64,000 bases of DNA from assembly GCA_963810615.1 (NCBI GenBank), contig CAWEOA010000007.1:496001-560000 (forward strand), in the 5' to 3' direction. Source of the DNA: JARRQJ01 sp963810615. Lineage in GTDB: Bacteria; Pseudomonadota; Gammaproteobacteria; DRLM01. Every line of letters begins with the position of its first letter. Position 1 is the stretch's first letter. A program made the position numbers and the translations under genes. Below the pieces are notes generated by a model that saw only the letters and a list, made by a program, of their open reading frames with translations, made no database searches and was not told the DNA's origin. This document shows, one piece after another, positions 51,237 through 61,136 of this stretch.

Positions 51237-52292
51237 CTATTGCTTGGCTGCGCTGTCATGGGCCGAGCGGCGCGCATCGATCTGGTAACGGCGCACGGCC
51301 TTGTTATGCGCCTCCAGCGTCGCGGAAAATACATGGCTGCCGTCGCCGCGCGCCACGAAGTAAATGGCATCGCCGGCGGCGGGATGCAGCGCCGCATGCA
51401 GTGAGGCACGCCCGGGCAGCGCAATCGGGGTTGGCGGTAAACCTGAGTGCATGTAGGTATTGTAAGGGGAATCGGAGGACAAGTCTCGGCGTCTTAAATT
51501 GCCGTCAAAGCGATCGCCCAGCCCGTAGATGACCGTGGGGTCGGTCTGCAGGCGCATGCCCCGTTCCAGACGCCTGACAAACACGCCGGCGACCTCGCTG
51601 CGCTCTTCGGGGAGCGCGGTTTCCTTCTCGATGATAGACGCCATGATCAAGGCCTCGTAAGCGTTTTTATAGGGTAGCCCCTGGTCGCGCTGCCCCCATT
51701 CCGCGTTGAGTAGATCGGTCATGGTCTGATAGGCGCGCTGCAAAAAGGCGACATCGCTGGTGTCGCGGGGAAAGTGATAGGTATCGGGCATAAAGCGGCC
51801 CTCGGCATGCTGGCCGGCATAGCCCAGGCGTTGCATCACCTCTTCCGGACCGAGATCGTCCAGGGTATGTGTGATGACATCATCATGGCGCAAGGCCTCC
51901 AGCAATTGGGAAAAGGTCCAACCTTCCACGATGGTAAAGGCATGCTGAACGACGGCGCCGGATACCACTTGCTGCAGTAATTTAGGCGGGGTAATGCCGG
52001 GGGCGAATAAATATTCGCCGGCTTTGATTGCCTGGGTATCGCCGGCGAACCGGGCCATCCATTTAAAATAAAAAGGATGTGGCAGGATGCCGGCCTGATG
52101 CAGATTCGCACTGAAGCGTTTAAGACTGGTCCCCGCCGTGATGACGTGATGATAACCGGACTCGGCAATGGGCAAGGGCGTACTGAGGTAGTGCTTGTAG
52201 TCCATCGCAAGCCAACCGCCGGCGAAACTGAGTAGCAGGATCGCGATGCCGATGAGTTTGTATACGACGTCAGTCACTTTCACCCTAGCCAT
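51237..52292 (-). CDS. mltG: Endolytic peptidoglycan transglycosylase MltG
   Basis: Inner-membrane YceG-family lytic transglycosylase that cuts nascent glycan strands. It has 351 residues with one N-terminal membrane helix (IGIAILLLSFAGGWLAMDY). A LysM-like domain follows, then the catalytic domain with the essential Glu in SIIEKETALPEER and the conserved RRLERGMRLQTDPTVIYGLG. The pabC-mltG-tmk-holB order is the usual one. Confidence 0.96.
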   Translation of the reverse strand: MARVKVTDVVYKLIGIAILLLSFAGGWLAMDYKHYLSTPLPIAESGYHHVITAGTSLKRFSANLHQAGILPHPFYFKWMARFAGDTQAIKAGEYLFAPGITPPKLLQQVVSGAVVQHAFTIVEGWTFSQLLEALRHDDVITHTLDDLGPEEVMQRLGYAGQHAEGRFMPDTYHFPRDTSDVAFLQRAYQTMTDLLNAEWGQRDQGLPYKNAYEALIMASIIEKETALPEERSEVAGVFVRRLERGMRLQTDPTVIYGLGDRFDGNLRRRDLSSDSPYNTYMHSGLPPTPIALPGRASLHAALHPAAGDAIYFVARGDGSHVFSATLEAHNKAVRRYQIDARRSAHDSAAKQ

Positions 52293-52314
52293 AACTACTA
52301 CGCACCTAATATCC

Positions 52315-53141
52315 TTATCCTGAAATAGTGTCTACCACTGCCTTGAGACGGCCGCCAAGCAGTTCCGTTAACGACCCGACGCTATAATCCCGTTGTTCGA
52401 TGCGGCGCACCGGCCATATACCGATCAAGGCATTGCTCAGAAACACCTCGTCCGCGCGGTACAGGTCTTCCAGTCGCAGCGGCGCTTCTTCCCACGCAAG
52501 ATCCAATTCAGCGGCGAGATCGAGAATGACACTGCGCATGACGCCCGCCACGCCGCATGCCGCGAGCACCGGCGTGAGCAGGCCTTGGGCAGTGACGATG
52601 AACAGATTGCTCATGGTGCCTGCGATGACGTGGCCGTCGTCATCGAGCATCAAGCCTTCCGCGATGTGCGGGTCATCCCATTCGCTGCGCGCCAGCACCT
52701 GTTCGAGACGATTGAGATGCTTCATGCCGGCCAGGGCGGGATTGCGTCCCAAGCGGGTAGTGCATACCCGCACCACCACGCCCTGCTGCCAATTCGCCTC
52801 GGGATAAGTGGACCAGGGATAGGTCGCCATAATCCGCGTCGCCTCCCCCCCGTCTGCATCGGACGATAACCGCGTCCGCCTTCGCCGCGGGTAAGGATGA
52901 TTTTCAAGACGCCTTGATCGACACCGGCACAGACGCGGCGCGCCTCCTCCCACAATATCTCCGGATCCGGTTGCGCGATACCGAATCGCCGACACCCCGT
53001 CGACAGCCGCTGCTGATGACGGTGCCATAAGCGGGGCCGACCGGCCGTGACGGCGATGGTTTCAAACAGACCGTCGCCATAGTGCAAACCTCGGTCGGCG
53101 ACGGCGATATGATCCTGGGCTTGACCATTGACCAGTATCAT
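52315..53141 (-). pseudogene. pabC: Aminodeoxychorismate lyase, frameshifted
   Basis: PLP enzyme that releases pyruvate from 4-amino-4-deoxychorismate to give p-aminobenzoate for folate. The N-terminal part (from 53141; MILVNGQAQDHIAVADRGLH, the fold-type IV start, with the catalytic Lys in VLKIILTRGEGGRGY) and the C-terminal part (from EATRIMATYPWSTYP to the stop at 52315; RLGRNPALAGMKHLNRLEQV intact) are in different frames. The break maps to a run of seven C on the + strand (52845-52851), where eight would restore the frame. It may be a sequencing error, phase variation or a real mutation. Operon pabB-pabC-mltG is conserved. Confidence 0.88.
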
Positions 53142-53144
53142 CGC

Positions 53145-54560
53145 CTAAACATCCTCACCGTCTATCCCCAAGGCCAGCAGTATGCCGCGCGCCTTGGCGC
53201 GCGTCTCCGCCAGTTCCGCAGTCGGTTCCGAGTCGGCCACGATACCGGCGCCGGCACGCAGCCAGAACCGTGAACCTTCGCTGACCACCGTGCGTATCAG
53301 GATATTCAAATCCATATCGCCGTCGCGATTGAGATAACCGAAAGAGCCGGTGTAGGGGCCACGTCCCGTTTCCTCCAATTCGGCGATAATCTCCATGCAA
53401 CGCACCTTGGGACAACCCGTGATGGTGCCGCCGGGAAACATAGCGCTTATCACCTGGCCGGGCGTCACTTCAAGGCGTTTGCGTCCCCGCACATTGGAGA
53501 CGATATGATGAACATGCGCGTAAGACTCCAGGCTCATTAACTCATTCACCTCAACGCTGCCGGGGATGCACACGCGGCCCAGATCGTTACGTTCGAGATC
53601 AATGAGCATGATGTGTTCGGCGCGTTCCTTGGGGTGGGCCAGCAACTCGCGGGAATAATCCACGTCCTGCTGCCGTTCACTGCTGCGCGGCCGCGTCCCG
53701 GCAATGGGTCGGGTTTCCAGATAGTCACCGCGCGACTGCAGCAAGCGTTCCGGTGATGAGCTCACAATGGCCGTGTCCTGCCAGGTGGCCAGGCCGGCAA
53801 ACGGTGCCGGATTGTGCCGCCGCAGGGAATCATACAAATCTACATAGGCGTCGTCCCTGCTCAATGTGCCCTGCCACAAGCGAGAGAGATTTACCTGAAA
53901 GACATCACCATCGAGAATATATTGTTTAATACGTTGCACCGCATGCACATAGTGCTCCGCGGGATCTTCATCCAGGCTGCAGGGCGGGATGGATGTTAAC
54001 GGCGTTACACCGGTTTGCGCCGCAAGCAGATCACGCGCCATGATGTCGAGCACTGCCTGAACCGGCGTCTCGGCCACCAGCCAGGTCTGCTGAAGCTGAT
54101 GATCACAGATGACTGCGGCCGGGATACGTGTGGCGAATGCCAACGGCAAGGCATGCGGGGTGGCCGCCGGATGGAGGCGCGCCTCAATCTGCGCCACCAG
54201 TTCATAGCCCAGATACAGGAACCAGCCGCCCCGGAACGGCAGCTCACAACGTTCATCAAAGGGGATGCGCTCATCTTTCCAGCGCGCGTCCAATTCGCTT
54301 AGAAAATCCAGCTCGTCTATGGAAGAAATATGCAGACTGTCGCCGGGGAAGGCGAAGAGAATATCGTAGCGGCTATGAGACGTTCCCTGGGCGACGCTTT
54401 CCAACAAATGGGGATAACGCTGCGGATTGAGACGGTGCAGTGCCAACAGGTCGCGGCAGCCGTCGATGCGTCGCAATACGACATCGTTACTGCCGTGTTG
54501 TCGCTTGGGGGATACGGCCGGAGCTGAGGCGACTAACACATCATGCGCGAAAGACGCCAC
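53145..54560 (-). CDS. pabB: Aminodeoxychorismate synthase component I
   Basis: Chorismate-utilising enzyme that with PabA makes 4-amino-4-deoxychorismate for folate synthesis. It has 471 residues. The C-terminal chorismate-binding domain has DGDVFQVNLSRLWQG, ETRPIAGTRPRS, ERNDLGRVCIPGSVEV and FPGGTITGCPKVRCMEIIAE, the last with the PIAGT-type Lys/Thr pattern of PabB rather than TrpE. It is adjacent to pabC and just downstream of fabF. Confidence 0.94.
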   Translation of the reverse strand: MASFAHDVLVASAPAVSPKRQHGSNDVVLRRIDGCRDLLALHRLNPQRYPHLLESVAQGTSHSRYDILFAFPGDSLHISSIDELDFLSELDARWKDERIPFDERCELPFRGGWFLYLGYELVAQIEARLHPAATPHALPLAFATRIPAAVICDHQLQQTWLVAETPVQAVLDIMARDLLAAQTGVTPLTSIPPCSLDEDPAEHYVHAVQRIKQYILDGDVFQVNLSRLWQGTLSRDDAYVDLYDSLRRHNPAPFAGLATWQDTAIVSSSPERLLQSRGDYLETRPIAGTRPRSSERQQDVDYSRELLAHPKERAEHIMLIDLERNDLGRVCIPGSVEVNELMSLESYAHVHHIVSNVRGRKRLEVTPGQVISAMFPGGTITGCPKVRCMEIIAELEETGRGPYTGSFGYLNRDGDMDLNILIRTVVSEGSRFWLRAGAGIVADSEPTAELAETRAKARGILLALGIDGEDV

Positions 54561-54569
54561 AGCGCATCA

Positions 54570-55814
54570 TCAACTACTTTTACGGAACACCAGCGTGCCG
54601 TTGGTGCCGCCGAACCCGAAGGAGTTGGATAACACCACGTCGATCTTCATGCGCCGCGCCTCATTGGGCACACAATCCAGATCGCAGTCCGGATCCGGGG
54701 TGAATTGATTGATGGTCGGCGGCGCCACTTGATCGCGAATCGCCAGGACACTGAAGATGGCCTCGACACCGCCCGCCGCTCCGAGCATATGCCCGGTCAT
54801 GGATTTGGTGGAACTCATGGCGAGTTTCTTGACATGGTCGCCGAAGGCCGCCTTGAGCGCCTTGGTCTCGGCCTTATCGCCGGCTTGAGTGGAGGTGCCG
54901 TGGGCATTGATGTAATCCACCTCATCGGGATTGATTGCGCCGTTACGCAGTGCATTCAGCATGCAGCGACGCGCACCGTCGCCACCCTCGGCGGGTTGCG
55001 TCATATGGTAGGCGTCACCGCTCATACCGTAGCCCACCAGTTCCGCATAGATGGTGGCGCCGCGGCGTTTGGCATGTTCGTATTCTTCCAATACCACCAC
55101 GCCGGCGCCGTCGCTCATGACGAAACCGTCGCGGTCCAGATCGAAGGGACGGCTGGCGGTCTGCGGATCATCGTTACGCGTGGACAGGGCCCGTGCCGAG
55201 GCGAAACCCGCCAGGCCGCTGGGAGTCGTGGCCATTTCCGCGCCGCCGGCGACCATCACGTCGGCATCACCGTATTCGATGATGCGTCCCGCCTCACCGA
55301 TGCTGTGGGTGCCGGTGGTGCAGGCGGTAACGAAGGCCAGATTGGGGCCCTTCATGCCGTACATGATGGAGAGATTCCCCGAGATCATATTGATGATATT
55401 GCTGGGAATGAAAAACGGCGAGATCTTGCGCGGGCCGCCGTCCAGAATGTTCTTATAACCCTTTTCGATGCCGTGCAGACCGCCGATGCCCGCACCGATG
55501 GCGACGCCGATGCGCTCGGCGTTTTGTTCGGTGACTTCCAAACCGGAATCCTTGACCGCCTCCATGGCCGCCGCCATTCCGTAATGGATGAAGATGTCCA
55601 TCCGCCGCGCCTCTTTGGCCGGCAGATAATTATTAATGTCGAAGCCCCACACCGAGCCGCCAATGCGGCAGGCATAATCCGAGACATCGAATTGTTCGAT
55701 ATGGCGTATACCGCTCTTACCGGCAAGTATATTCGCCCAGGATTCATTCACTGTGAGCCCCGTGGGATTCACCGTCCCCAGCCCTGTTACGACGACGCGC
55801 CTCTTATTTCCCAC
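54570..55814 (-). CDS. fabF: Beta-ketoacyl-ACP synthase II
   Basis: Condensing enzyme of fatty-acid elongation, 414 residues. Thiolase fold with the catalytic Cys in TACTTGTHSIGEA and the two His in INAHGTSTQAGDKAE and SMTGHMLGAAGGVEA. NSFGFGGTN near the C-terminus is diagnostic. It follows acpP in the classic fabHDG-acpP-fabF order. Confidence 0.97.
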   Translation of the reverse strand: MGNKRRVVVTGLGTVNPTGLTVNESWANILAGKSGIRHIEQFDVSDYACRIGGSVWGFDINNYLPAKEARRMDIFIHYGMAAAMEAVKDSGLEVTEQNAERIGVAIGAGIGGLHGIEKGYKNILDGGPRKISPFFIPSNIINMISGNLSIMYGMKGPNLAFVTACTTGTHSIGEAGRIIEYGDADVMVAGGAEMATTPSGLAGFASARALSTRNDDPQTASRPFDLDRDGFVMSDGAGVVVLEEYEHAKRRGATIYAELVGYGMSGDAYHMTQPAEGGDGARRCMLNALRNGAINPDEVDYINAHGTSTQAGDKAETKALKAAFGDHVKKLAMSSTKSMTGHMLGAAGGVEAIFSVLAIRDQVAPPTINQFTPDPDCDLDCVPNEARRMKIDVVLSNSFGFGGTNGTLVFRKSS

Positions 55815-55936
55815 GTTGCTGATAGCTCCACTCGTTGTTGCGCAATATGGCGCTCACTTCCGCGCCATACGCCAATAAAGAAGGCCGCAACAACGCCGCA
55901 GAACGGCGGGTCGCGGCCCTCATATTGGAATACGCT

Positions 55937-56173
55937 TTAACCCAGACGGGAATTGATATAGTCAATTGCCTGCTGAACAGTAGTGATCTTCTCCGCCTCC
56001 TCGTCCGGTATCTCGCACTCGAATTCTTCTTCGAGGGCCATGACCAATTCCACCGTATCAAGCGAGTCGGCTCCAAGATCGTCGACGAAGGAGGATTCGT
56101 TGCTGACCTCTTCCTCTTTGACTCCCAATTGTTCAACAACGATTTTTTTGACGCGTTCTTCAACCGTGCTCAT
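55937..56173 (-). CDS. acpP: Acyl carrier protein
   Basis: A 78-residue acidic four-helix carrier. The phosphopantetheine Ser is in the LGADSLDTVELVMALEEEF stretch (DSL). Start is the ATG at 56173, preceded by GGAGG at normal spacing; six in-frame upstream codons are not used. Confidence 0.98.
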   Translation of the reverse strand: MSTVEERVKKIVVEQLGVKEEEVSNESSFVDDLGADSLDTVELVMALEEEFECEIPDEEAEKITTVQQAIDYINSRLG

Positions 56174-56344
56174 GATAAGCATTTCCTCCAAAAAATTAAA
56201 AGCAGGTCAGATTGCGGACGGTATTTTATTGGAAACCATCCGCAGATGCCAGACAAAACCTAAAAAAACCCCTCCCGATATATAGTTGCTAACTTGTAAT
56301 ACTTTGAATAAAAGCGCTTTTTTATTTGGCGCGGATACTCATAT

Positions 56345-57088
56345 TTAATTCATGTACATCCCGCCATTGACATGCAGGGTCTGGCCGGTAATGTAGGCGG
56401 CGCCGGGTGAAGCAAGAAACGCCACCGCTGCCGCGATCTCCTCCGCCGCACCCAGGCGCTGCAGCGGGATTTGCTGCAATAGCTGGTTTTTTTGCTCCTC
56501 GGGCAGCACCCGTGTCATGTCCGTGTCGATAAAGCCGGGGGCTACGGCATTCACCGTAATATGCCGCGATGCCACTTCCCGGGCCAGCGACTTGCTAAAA
56601 CCGATAATACCCGCTTTGGCCGCCGCATAATTGGCCTGTCCGGGATTACCCGTCACGCCCACCACCGAAGCGATACTGATGATGCGTCCCTTGCGGGCCT
56701 TCATCATGCCGCGAAGGCAGGCCTTACTCAAGCGAAAAACCGAAGTAAGATTGGTGTTGATGATATCCGACCATTCTTCTTCCTTCATGCGCATCAGCAG
56801 ATTGTCGCGGGTAATGCCGGCATTATTCACTAAGATGGCGGGCGCGGCAAAGTCCTTGGTGACGGATTCTACGACGCCGTCCACCGAGGCCGGATCGGTA
56901 ACGTTCAATACCCGACCGGCGCCCTTGACCTTGTTTTCTTCCAGATAGGCGCTGATCTTGTCGGCGCCGCTTTCCGAGGTTGCGGTACCAATCACCGTAG
57001 CTCCCGCCCGGCCCAATGCCAGGGCGATGGCCTGGCCGATACCGCGGCTGGCGCCGCTGATCAACGCGACTTGCTGATCTAATGACAT
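56345..57088 (-). CDS. fabG: 3-oxoacyl-ACP reductase
   Basis: NADPH-dependent SDR reducing 3-ketoacyl-ACP, 247 residues. Cofactor motif SGASRGIGQAIALALG (residues about 11-26), NNAG, and the catalytic Ser-Tyr-Lys in SIASVVGVTGNPGQANYAAA followed by Lys. The ATG at 57088 has GGAG 9 bases upstream; longer frames run into fabD. In the fabD-fabG-acpP series. Confidence 0.97.
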   Translation of the reverse strand: MSLDQQVALISGASRGIGQAIALALGRAGATVIGTATSESGADKISAYLEENKVKGAGRVLNVTDPASVDGVVESVTKDFAAPAILVNNAGITRDNLLMRMKEEEWSDIINTNLTSVFRLSKACLRGMMKARKGRIISIASVVGVTGNPGQANYAAAKAGIIGFSKSLAREVASRHITVNAVAPGFIDTDMTRVLPEEQKNQLLQQIPLQRLGAAEEIAAAVAFLASPGAAYITGQTLHVNGGMYMN

Positions 57089-57110
57089 ATCATCGTTCTC
57101 CATTGCTCGA

Positions 57111-58043
57111 TTAGGCGGTGGCCGCCAGGGCGTCGTCCAAGCTGACGGGGTCGTGCACCGGCAGTGTCGCCATCTCACGGTCGATGCGCTTATTGAGGCC
57201 GGCCAGAACCTTGCCTGGACCGCATTCCACGACGCTGCGCACACCGTTGCGCGCCATGGCCTGAACGATCTCCACCCACCGCACCGGACTCACCAATTGT
57301 CGCACCAATGCATCGCGGATGGCCGCCGGTGTTTCACATAAGGCGACATCCACGTTACTGAAGACGGGAATCTGCGGCGGCTTAATCTCCACATCGTGCA
57401 GATACGCCGCAAGCCGCTCGGCGGCCGGTGCCATCAGGCTGCAATGGGAGGGTACGCTTACCGGCAACAACAGCGCGCGCTTGGCACCCGCTTGCTTGGC
57501 GATCTCCACGGCGCGCGTCACCGCGCTGCTTTGGCCGGCGATGACCACCTGCCCAGGAGAATTGAAATTCACCGCCGCGACCACTTCGTCCTGCGCCGCC
57601 TGATCGCAGGCGGAGGCGACTTGCTCATCGGCCAGGCCCAGGATGGCGGCCATCGCCCCCTGGCCGGCGGGAACCGCGTCCTGCATGTAACGCCCGCGCT
57701 CCGCCACCAGGCGCGTTGCCGACGGCAGGTCCATGGCGCCCGCGCACACCAGCGCGGTGTATTCACCCAGGCTGTGCCCCGCCATGTAGGCCGGTTGGGC
57801 GCCGTGACGTTTCCGCCACACCCGCCACACCGCCACACCCGCCGCCAGCATGGCAGGTTGCGTCTTATCGGTGCGATTGAGTTCCGTCTCGGGACCTTGC
57901 TGCGTCAACTGCCACAGGTCGTAATCCAAGGCCTGCGAGGCAACGGCAAAGGTCTCTTCGACCTCCGGATAGGCAGCTGCCAGCGCAGCCAGCATACCCA
58001 CTGCTTGAGATCCCTGGCCTGGAAATACACAGGCGATAGTCAT
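57111..58043 (-). CDS. fabD: Malonyl-CoA:ACP transacylase
   Basis: Loads malonyl groups onto ACP. It has 310 residues. Starts IACVFPGQGSQAVGML; the catalytic Ser is in AGHSLGEYTALVCAG, with the His in SVPSHCSLM. Conserved order between fabH and fabG. Confidence 0.97.
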   Translation of the reverse strand: MTIACVFPGQGSQAVGMLAALAAAYPEVEETFAVASQALDYDLWQLTQQGPETELNRTDKTQPAMLAAGVAVWRVWRKRHGAQPAYMAGHSLGEYTALVCAGAMDLPSATRLVAERGRYMQDAVPAGQGAMAAILGLADEQVASACDQAAQDEVVAAVNFNSPGQVVIAGQSSAVTRAVEIAKQAGAKRALLLPVSVPSHCSLMAPAAERLAAYLHDVEIKPPQIPVFSNVDVALCETPAAIRDALVRQLVSPVRWVEIVQAMARNGVRSVVECGPGKVLAGLNKRIDREMATLPVHDPVSLDDALAATA

Positions 58044-58109
58044 AACAACTCCTTAAAAATTAGCTGGCAGCGATCAACTCTTAATCCTGAAACTGATAGC
58101 TGACAGCGT

Positions 58110-59078
58110 TCAATATTTCACCAACACCGAACCCCAGGTGAAGCCCGCGCCGAAGGCCTCAAGCAGTAAGATATCGCCGCGTTTGATTCGCCCGTCGCGC
58201 ACCGCTACATCCAGCGCCAGCGGGATCGAGGCGGCTGAGGTGTTGCCGTGCTCGCCGACGGTGACCACAACTTTGTCCATGGGCAGGCGCAGCTTTTTCG
58301 CGGTGGCCTCGATGATACGATAATTGGCCTGGTGCGGGACCAGCCAATCGATGTCGACGTGATCCATGCCGTTGGAGTGCAAGGTCTCCTCTACCAGGGA
58401 ACCGAGGGTGTTGACGGCCACCTTGAACACCTCGCGGCCCAGCATATGAATATAGGCCTCGCCGGCCTGCAATTGCTCGTAACCGCGGGAGACACCCGCG
58501 GGTACTCTCAGCAAGGGTTCGTAACGGCCGTCGGCGTGGAGATGACTGGACAAAATGCCCGGCGACTCGCCGGCGCGCAACACAGCTGCGCCGGCGCCAT
58601 CGCCGAATAACACGCAGGTGCCGCGATCCTTCCAATCGATGATGCGCGACAGGGTCTCGGCGCCCACCACCAGCGCGCATTTCGCGGCACCGGTGCGGAT
58701 GAATTTGTCGACGATATCCAAGGCGTAGATGAAACCGGTGCATACCGCCTGTATGTCAAAGGCGGGACAACCCTGAATGCCAAGGCGTTCTTGTAACAGA
58801 CATGCCGTGCTGGGAAAAACCTGGTCGGGCGTGGTAGTAGCGATGATAATTAAATCTATCTCTGAAGTTTCAATACCCGCTGCCTCTATGGCTCGGCGTG
58901 CAGCCTTTTCCGCCAGATCGCAGGTGGTTTCCTCCGCTGCGGCGATATGGCGTTCACGGATACCGGTGCGTTCCCGTATCCACGCGTCGCTGGTCTCCAC
59001 CAACTTTTCCAGATCGGCGTTGGTCAGGACCTTCTCGGGGAGATAGCTGCCCGTCCCTATGATCTGCGAATGACTCAA
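58110..59078 (-). CDS. fabH: Beta-ketoacyl-ACP synthase III
   Basis: Starts fatty-acid synthesis from acetyl-CoA and malonyl-ACP. It has 322 residues. Catalytic Cys in FDIQAVCTGFIYALDI, His in DWLVPHQANYRI and Asn in GEHGNTSAASIPLAL. The start ATG overlaps the plsX stop (ATGA), so it is coupled to phospholipid synthesis. Confidence 0.97.
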   Translation of the reverse strand: MSHSQIIGTGSYLPEKVLTNADLEKLVETSDAWIRERTGIRERHIAAAEETTCDLAEKAARRAIEAAGIETSEIDLIIIATTTPDQVFPSTACLLQERLGIQGCPAFDIQAVCTGFIYALDIVDKFIRTGAAKCALVVGAETLSRIIDWKDRGTCVLFGDGAGAAVLRAGESPGILSSHLHADGRYEPLLRVPAGVSRGYEQLQAGEAYIHMLGREVFKVAVNTLGSLVEETLHSNGMDHVDIDWLVPHQANYRIIEATAKKLRLPMDKVVVTVGEHGNTSAASIPLALDVAVRDGRIKRGDILLLEAFGAGFTWGSVLVKY

Positions 59079-60097
59079 ACTGCCCGCCTTTCCACCAACA
59101 CTTCCGCGAGGTTCTTGGCGATGCGCTGCGGGACATTTTTCCTAACTTCCACTACGGCCTCCTTGATGGCATTGGTATAGGCCACAACGTCCGCGCCACC
59201 GTGGCTTTTGATCACGATGCCCTGTAAACCCAATAGACTGGCCCCATTGTACTGCCTTGGATCGATCTTGGCCTTGAAGGATTTCAATACCGGCAGGGCC
59301 AGCATCGCGACCAGCTTGGTCCACAGGGTACGCCGGAATGACTGCTCCATATAGTGGCGAATCATGCGCGCCACGCCTTCGCTGGTCTTCAATGCCACAT
59401 TACCGACAAATCCGTCGCATACCACTACGTCCACCGTGCCGGCGTAAATATCGTCGCCCTCGATAAAACCCACATAATTGAGCTCGCTGGCGGCCAGCAG
59501 GCGGCCCGCTTCCTTGACCTGGTCGTTGCCTTTCATCTCCTCGGCGCCGATGTTGAGCAGGCCCACCGTCGGCCGTGCGATGTTCTCCACCGCGCTGGTC
59601 AGGGCCGACCCCATTACCGCGAATTGAAAGAGGACGTCCGTCTGCGAATCGACGTTGGCGCCCAAATCCAGCACATGGGTATGTCCCTTGATGGTGGGCA
59701 AGGCGGAACAGATGGCGGGGCGATCGATGCCGGGCAGGGTCTTCAACACGAAGCGCGCCGTTGCCATCAAGGCCCCGGTATTTCCCGCGCTGACGCAGGC
59801 GTGGGCCGTGCCGTCTTTGACAAGATCGATGGCCACGCGCATCGAGGAATCTTTTTTGGTGCGCAAGGCCACGGACGGAAGCTCATCCATGGCGACGGTC
59901 TGTGAGGCATGGCGTATTTGTATACGCCCGCCGACAGCCGCGCCGTGGTTGCGAATCTCCAGTTCGAGAACCTGCTGATCGCCCACCAGGATGAGCGTAA
60001 GGTCCTTATGTTCCGTGAGGGCCTGCAACGCAGCGGGGACCACGACCGTAGGGCCGTGGTCCCCGCCCATGCCGTCCAAGGCAAGGGTAAGACTCAA
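59075..60097 (-). CDS. plsX: Phosphate acyltransferase PlsX
   Basis: Makes acyl-phosphate from acyl-ACP for PlsY, the first step of phosphatidic-acid synthesis. It has 340 residues. The N-terminal LALDGMGGDHGPTVVVPAAL and CVSAGNTGALMA are diagnostic, with LLNIGAEEMKGNDQVKEA further in. Four-base overlap with fabH; three bases separate it from rpmF's stop. Confidence 0.96.
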   Translation of the reverse strand: MSLTLALDGMGGDHGPTVVVPAALQALTEHKDLTLILVGDQQVLELEIRNHGAAVGGRIQIRHASQTVAMDELPSVALRTKKDSSMRVAIDLVKDGTAHACVSAGNTGALMATARFVLKTLPGIDRPAICSALPTIKGHTHVLDLGANVDSQTDVLFQFAVMGSALTSAVENIARPTVGLLNIGAEEMKGNDQVKEAGRLLAASELNYVGFIEGDDIYAGTVDVVVCDGFVGNVALKTSEGVARMIRHYMEQSFRRTLWTKLVAMLALPVLKSFKAKIDPRQYNGASLLGLQGIVIKSHGGADVVAYTNAIKEAVVEVRKNVPQRIAKNLAEVLVERRAV

Positions 60098-60100
60098 TCC

Positions 60101-60280
60101 TTATTCACCCTTGGTATTTAAGACCTTCCGTCCACGGTAATAACCGCTGGGAGTGATGTGATGACGCAAATGGGTTTCCCCGGTGTGCGAATCCACCGAC
60201 AAAGCTGCCGCCTTAAGGCCATCATGGGCGCGACGCATGCCGCGCTTCGAAGGTGTCTTGCGATTTTGTTGTACGGCCAT
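60101..60280 (-). CDS. rpmF: Ribosomal protein bL32
   Basis: A 59-residue 50S protein, read directly from the reverse strand. It starts MAVQQNRKTPSKRGMRRAHD, the highly conserved bL32 N-terminus, and ends with SGYYRGRKVLNTKGE. The Cys zinc ligands of some bL32 proteins are absent, the usual proteobacterial form. AGGAGT lies about 10 bases before the ATG. The yceD-rpmF-plsX order is conserved. Confidence 0.97.
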   Translation of the reverse strand: MAVQQNRKTPSKRGMRRAHDGLKAAALSVDSHTGETHLRHHITPSGYYRGRKVLNTKGE

Positions 60281-60339
60281 GGCCTGTTACTCCTGTCAAA
60301 AAATATAAAAACTATAAATGTGTACTTCGAGCAGAGCGA

Positions 60340-60867
60340 TTATTTACGCTTCGCTTTGATTTGAGCCAATACCGCAAAGGGATTTGTAGAAACCTCATCG
60401 GATTGTCCCGCACCGCTTCGCCGCTTCTCTATATATTCCTTCGCCGGGCATTCCTGTGGCTCATGGCGGGGTATGGCCGGCAAGGCGAGAATGATCTCGT
60501 CCTCCACCACTTCCGCAATCAACAACTGCTCCCCATGCACCACCAAAGGATCGTAGTGCTCGGGCAAACGCTTCGCCGCGTCTTCCGAAGCGACTATCCC
60601 CAAGTGCACGTCCACATCGATCGGAACCGTCATGGCTTCCAAGCAACGCTGACACGTCAGGCTCACATCCGCGCGCACCCGTCCGCGTACATTCGCTATT
60701 CTCTGGCCGTCGACAGAGAAGTTCAACTCGACCTCTGCGATACCCTCGGGATTGTTTACCACCTCGAGCAAACGTTTCATCCGGCTAAATGCCAGTAGCC
60801 CGGTGATGCTAAAATCTCCCTCCGTCGCGCGGGTGGAATTGACAAAATCCGGCACATGTCTCGACAT
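60340..60867 (-). CDS. yceD: YceD/DUF177 family protein
   Basis: A 175-residue protein of the DUF177 family, needed for normal 23S rRNA maturation in plants and bacteria. Zinc-like Cys are in SLTCQRCLEAM, with a later Cys in ECPAKEYIEKR. Start at the ATG at 60867 (MSRHVPDFVNSTRATEGDFS), which matches the family N-terminus; a longer frame exists upstream. It lies 59 bases before rpmF. Confidence 0.9.
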   Translation of the reverse strand: MSRHVPDFVNSTRATEGDFSITGLLAFSRMKRLLEVVNNPEGIAEVELNFSVDGQRIANVRGRVRADVSLTCQRCLEAMTVPIDVDVHLGIVASEDAAKRLPEHYDPLVVHGEQLLIAEVVEDEIILALPAIPRHEPQECPAKEYIEKRRSGAGQSDEVSTNPFAVLAQIKAKRK

Positions 60868-61136
60868 AAGCGCGGAATCATATATTTTGCCGCGGCGACT
60901 GTCAAAGGGATTACGCGCAAAATTCCTGGTTTTCCAGTAAATTGGCATTCATATCCCTTGACTTCAGCCAGGCTTTTCCGTAGAAACATCAGCTGTTCCA
61001 CTCGGACTACCAAGACCTAAGGAAAAACTATAAATGGCAGCTGGAACCGGAATATCCCTGCTCGAAGCCCCGGTTTATCCTGGTTTCCGCGTAGCGGGTA
61101 GCGGGAAGGATACACAAGCCATAGACGGCAACGCCC

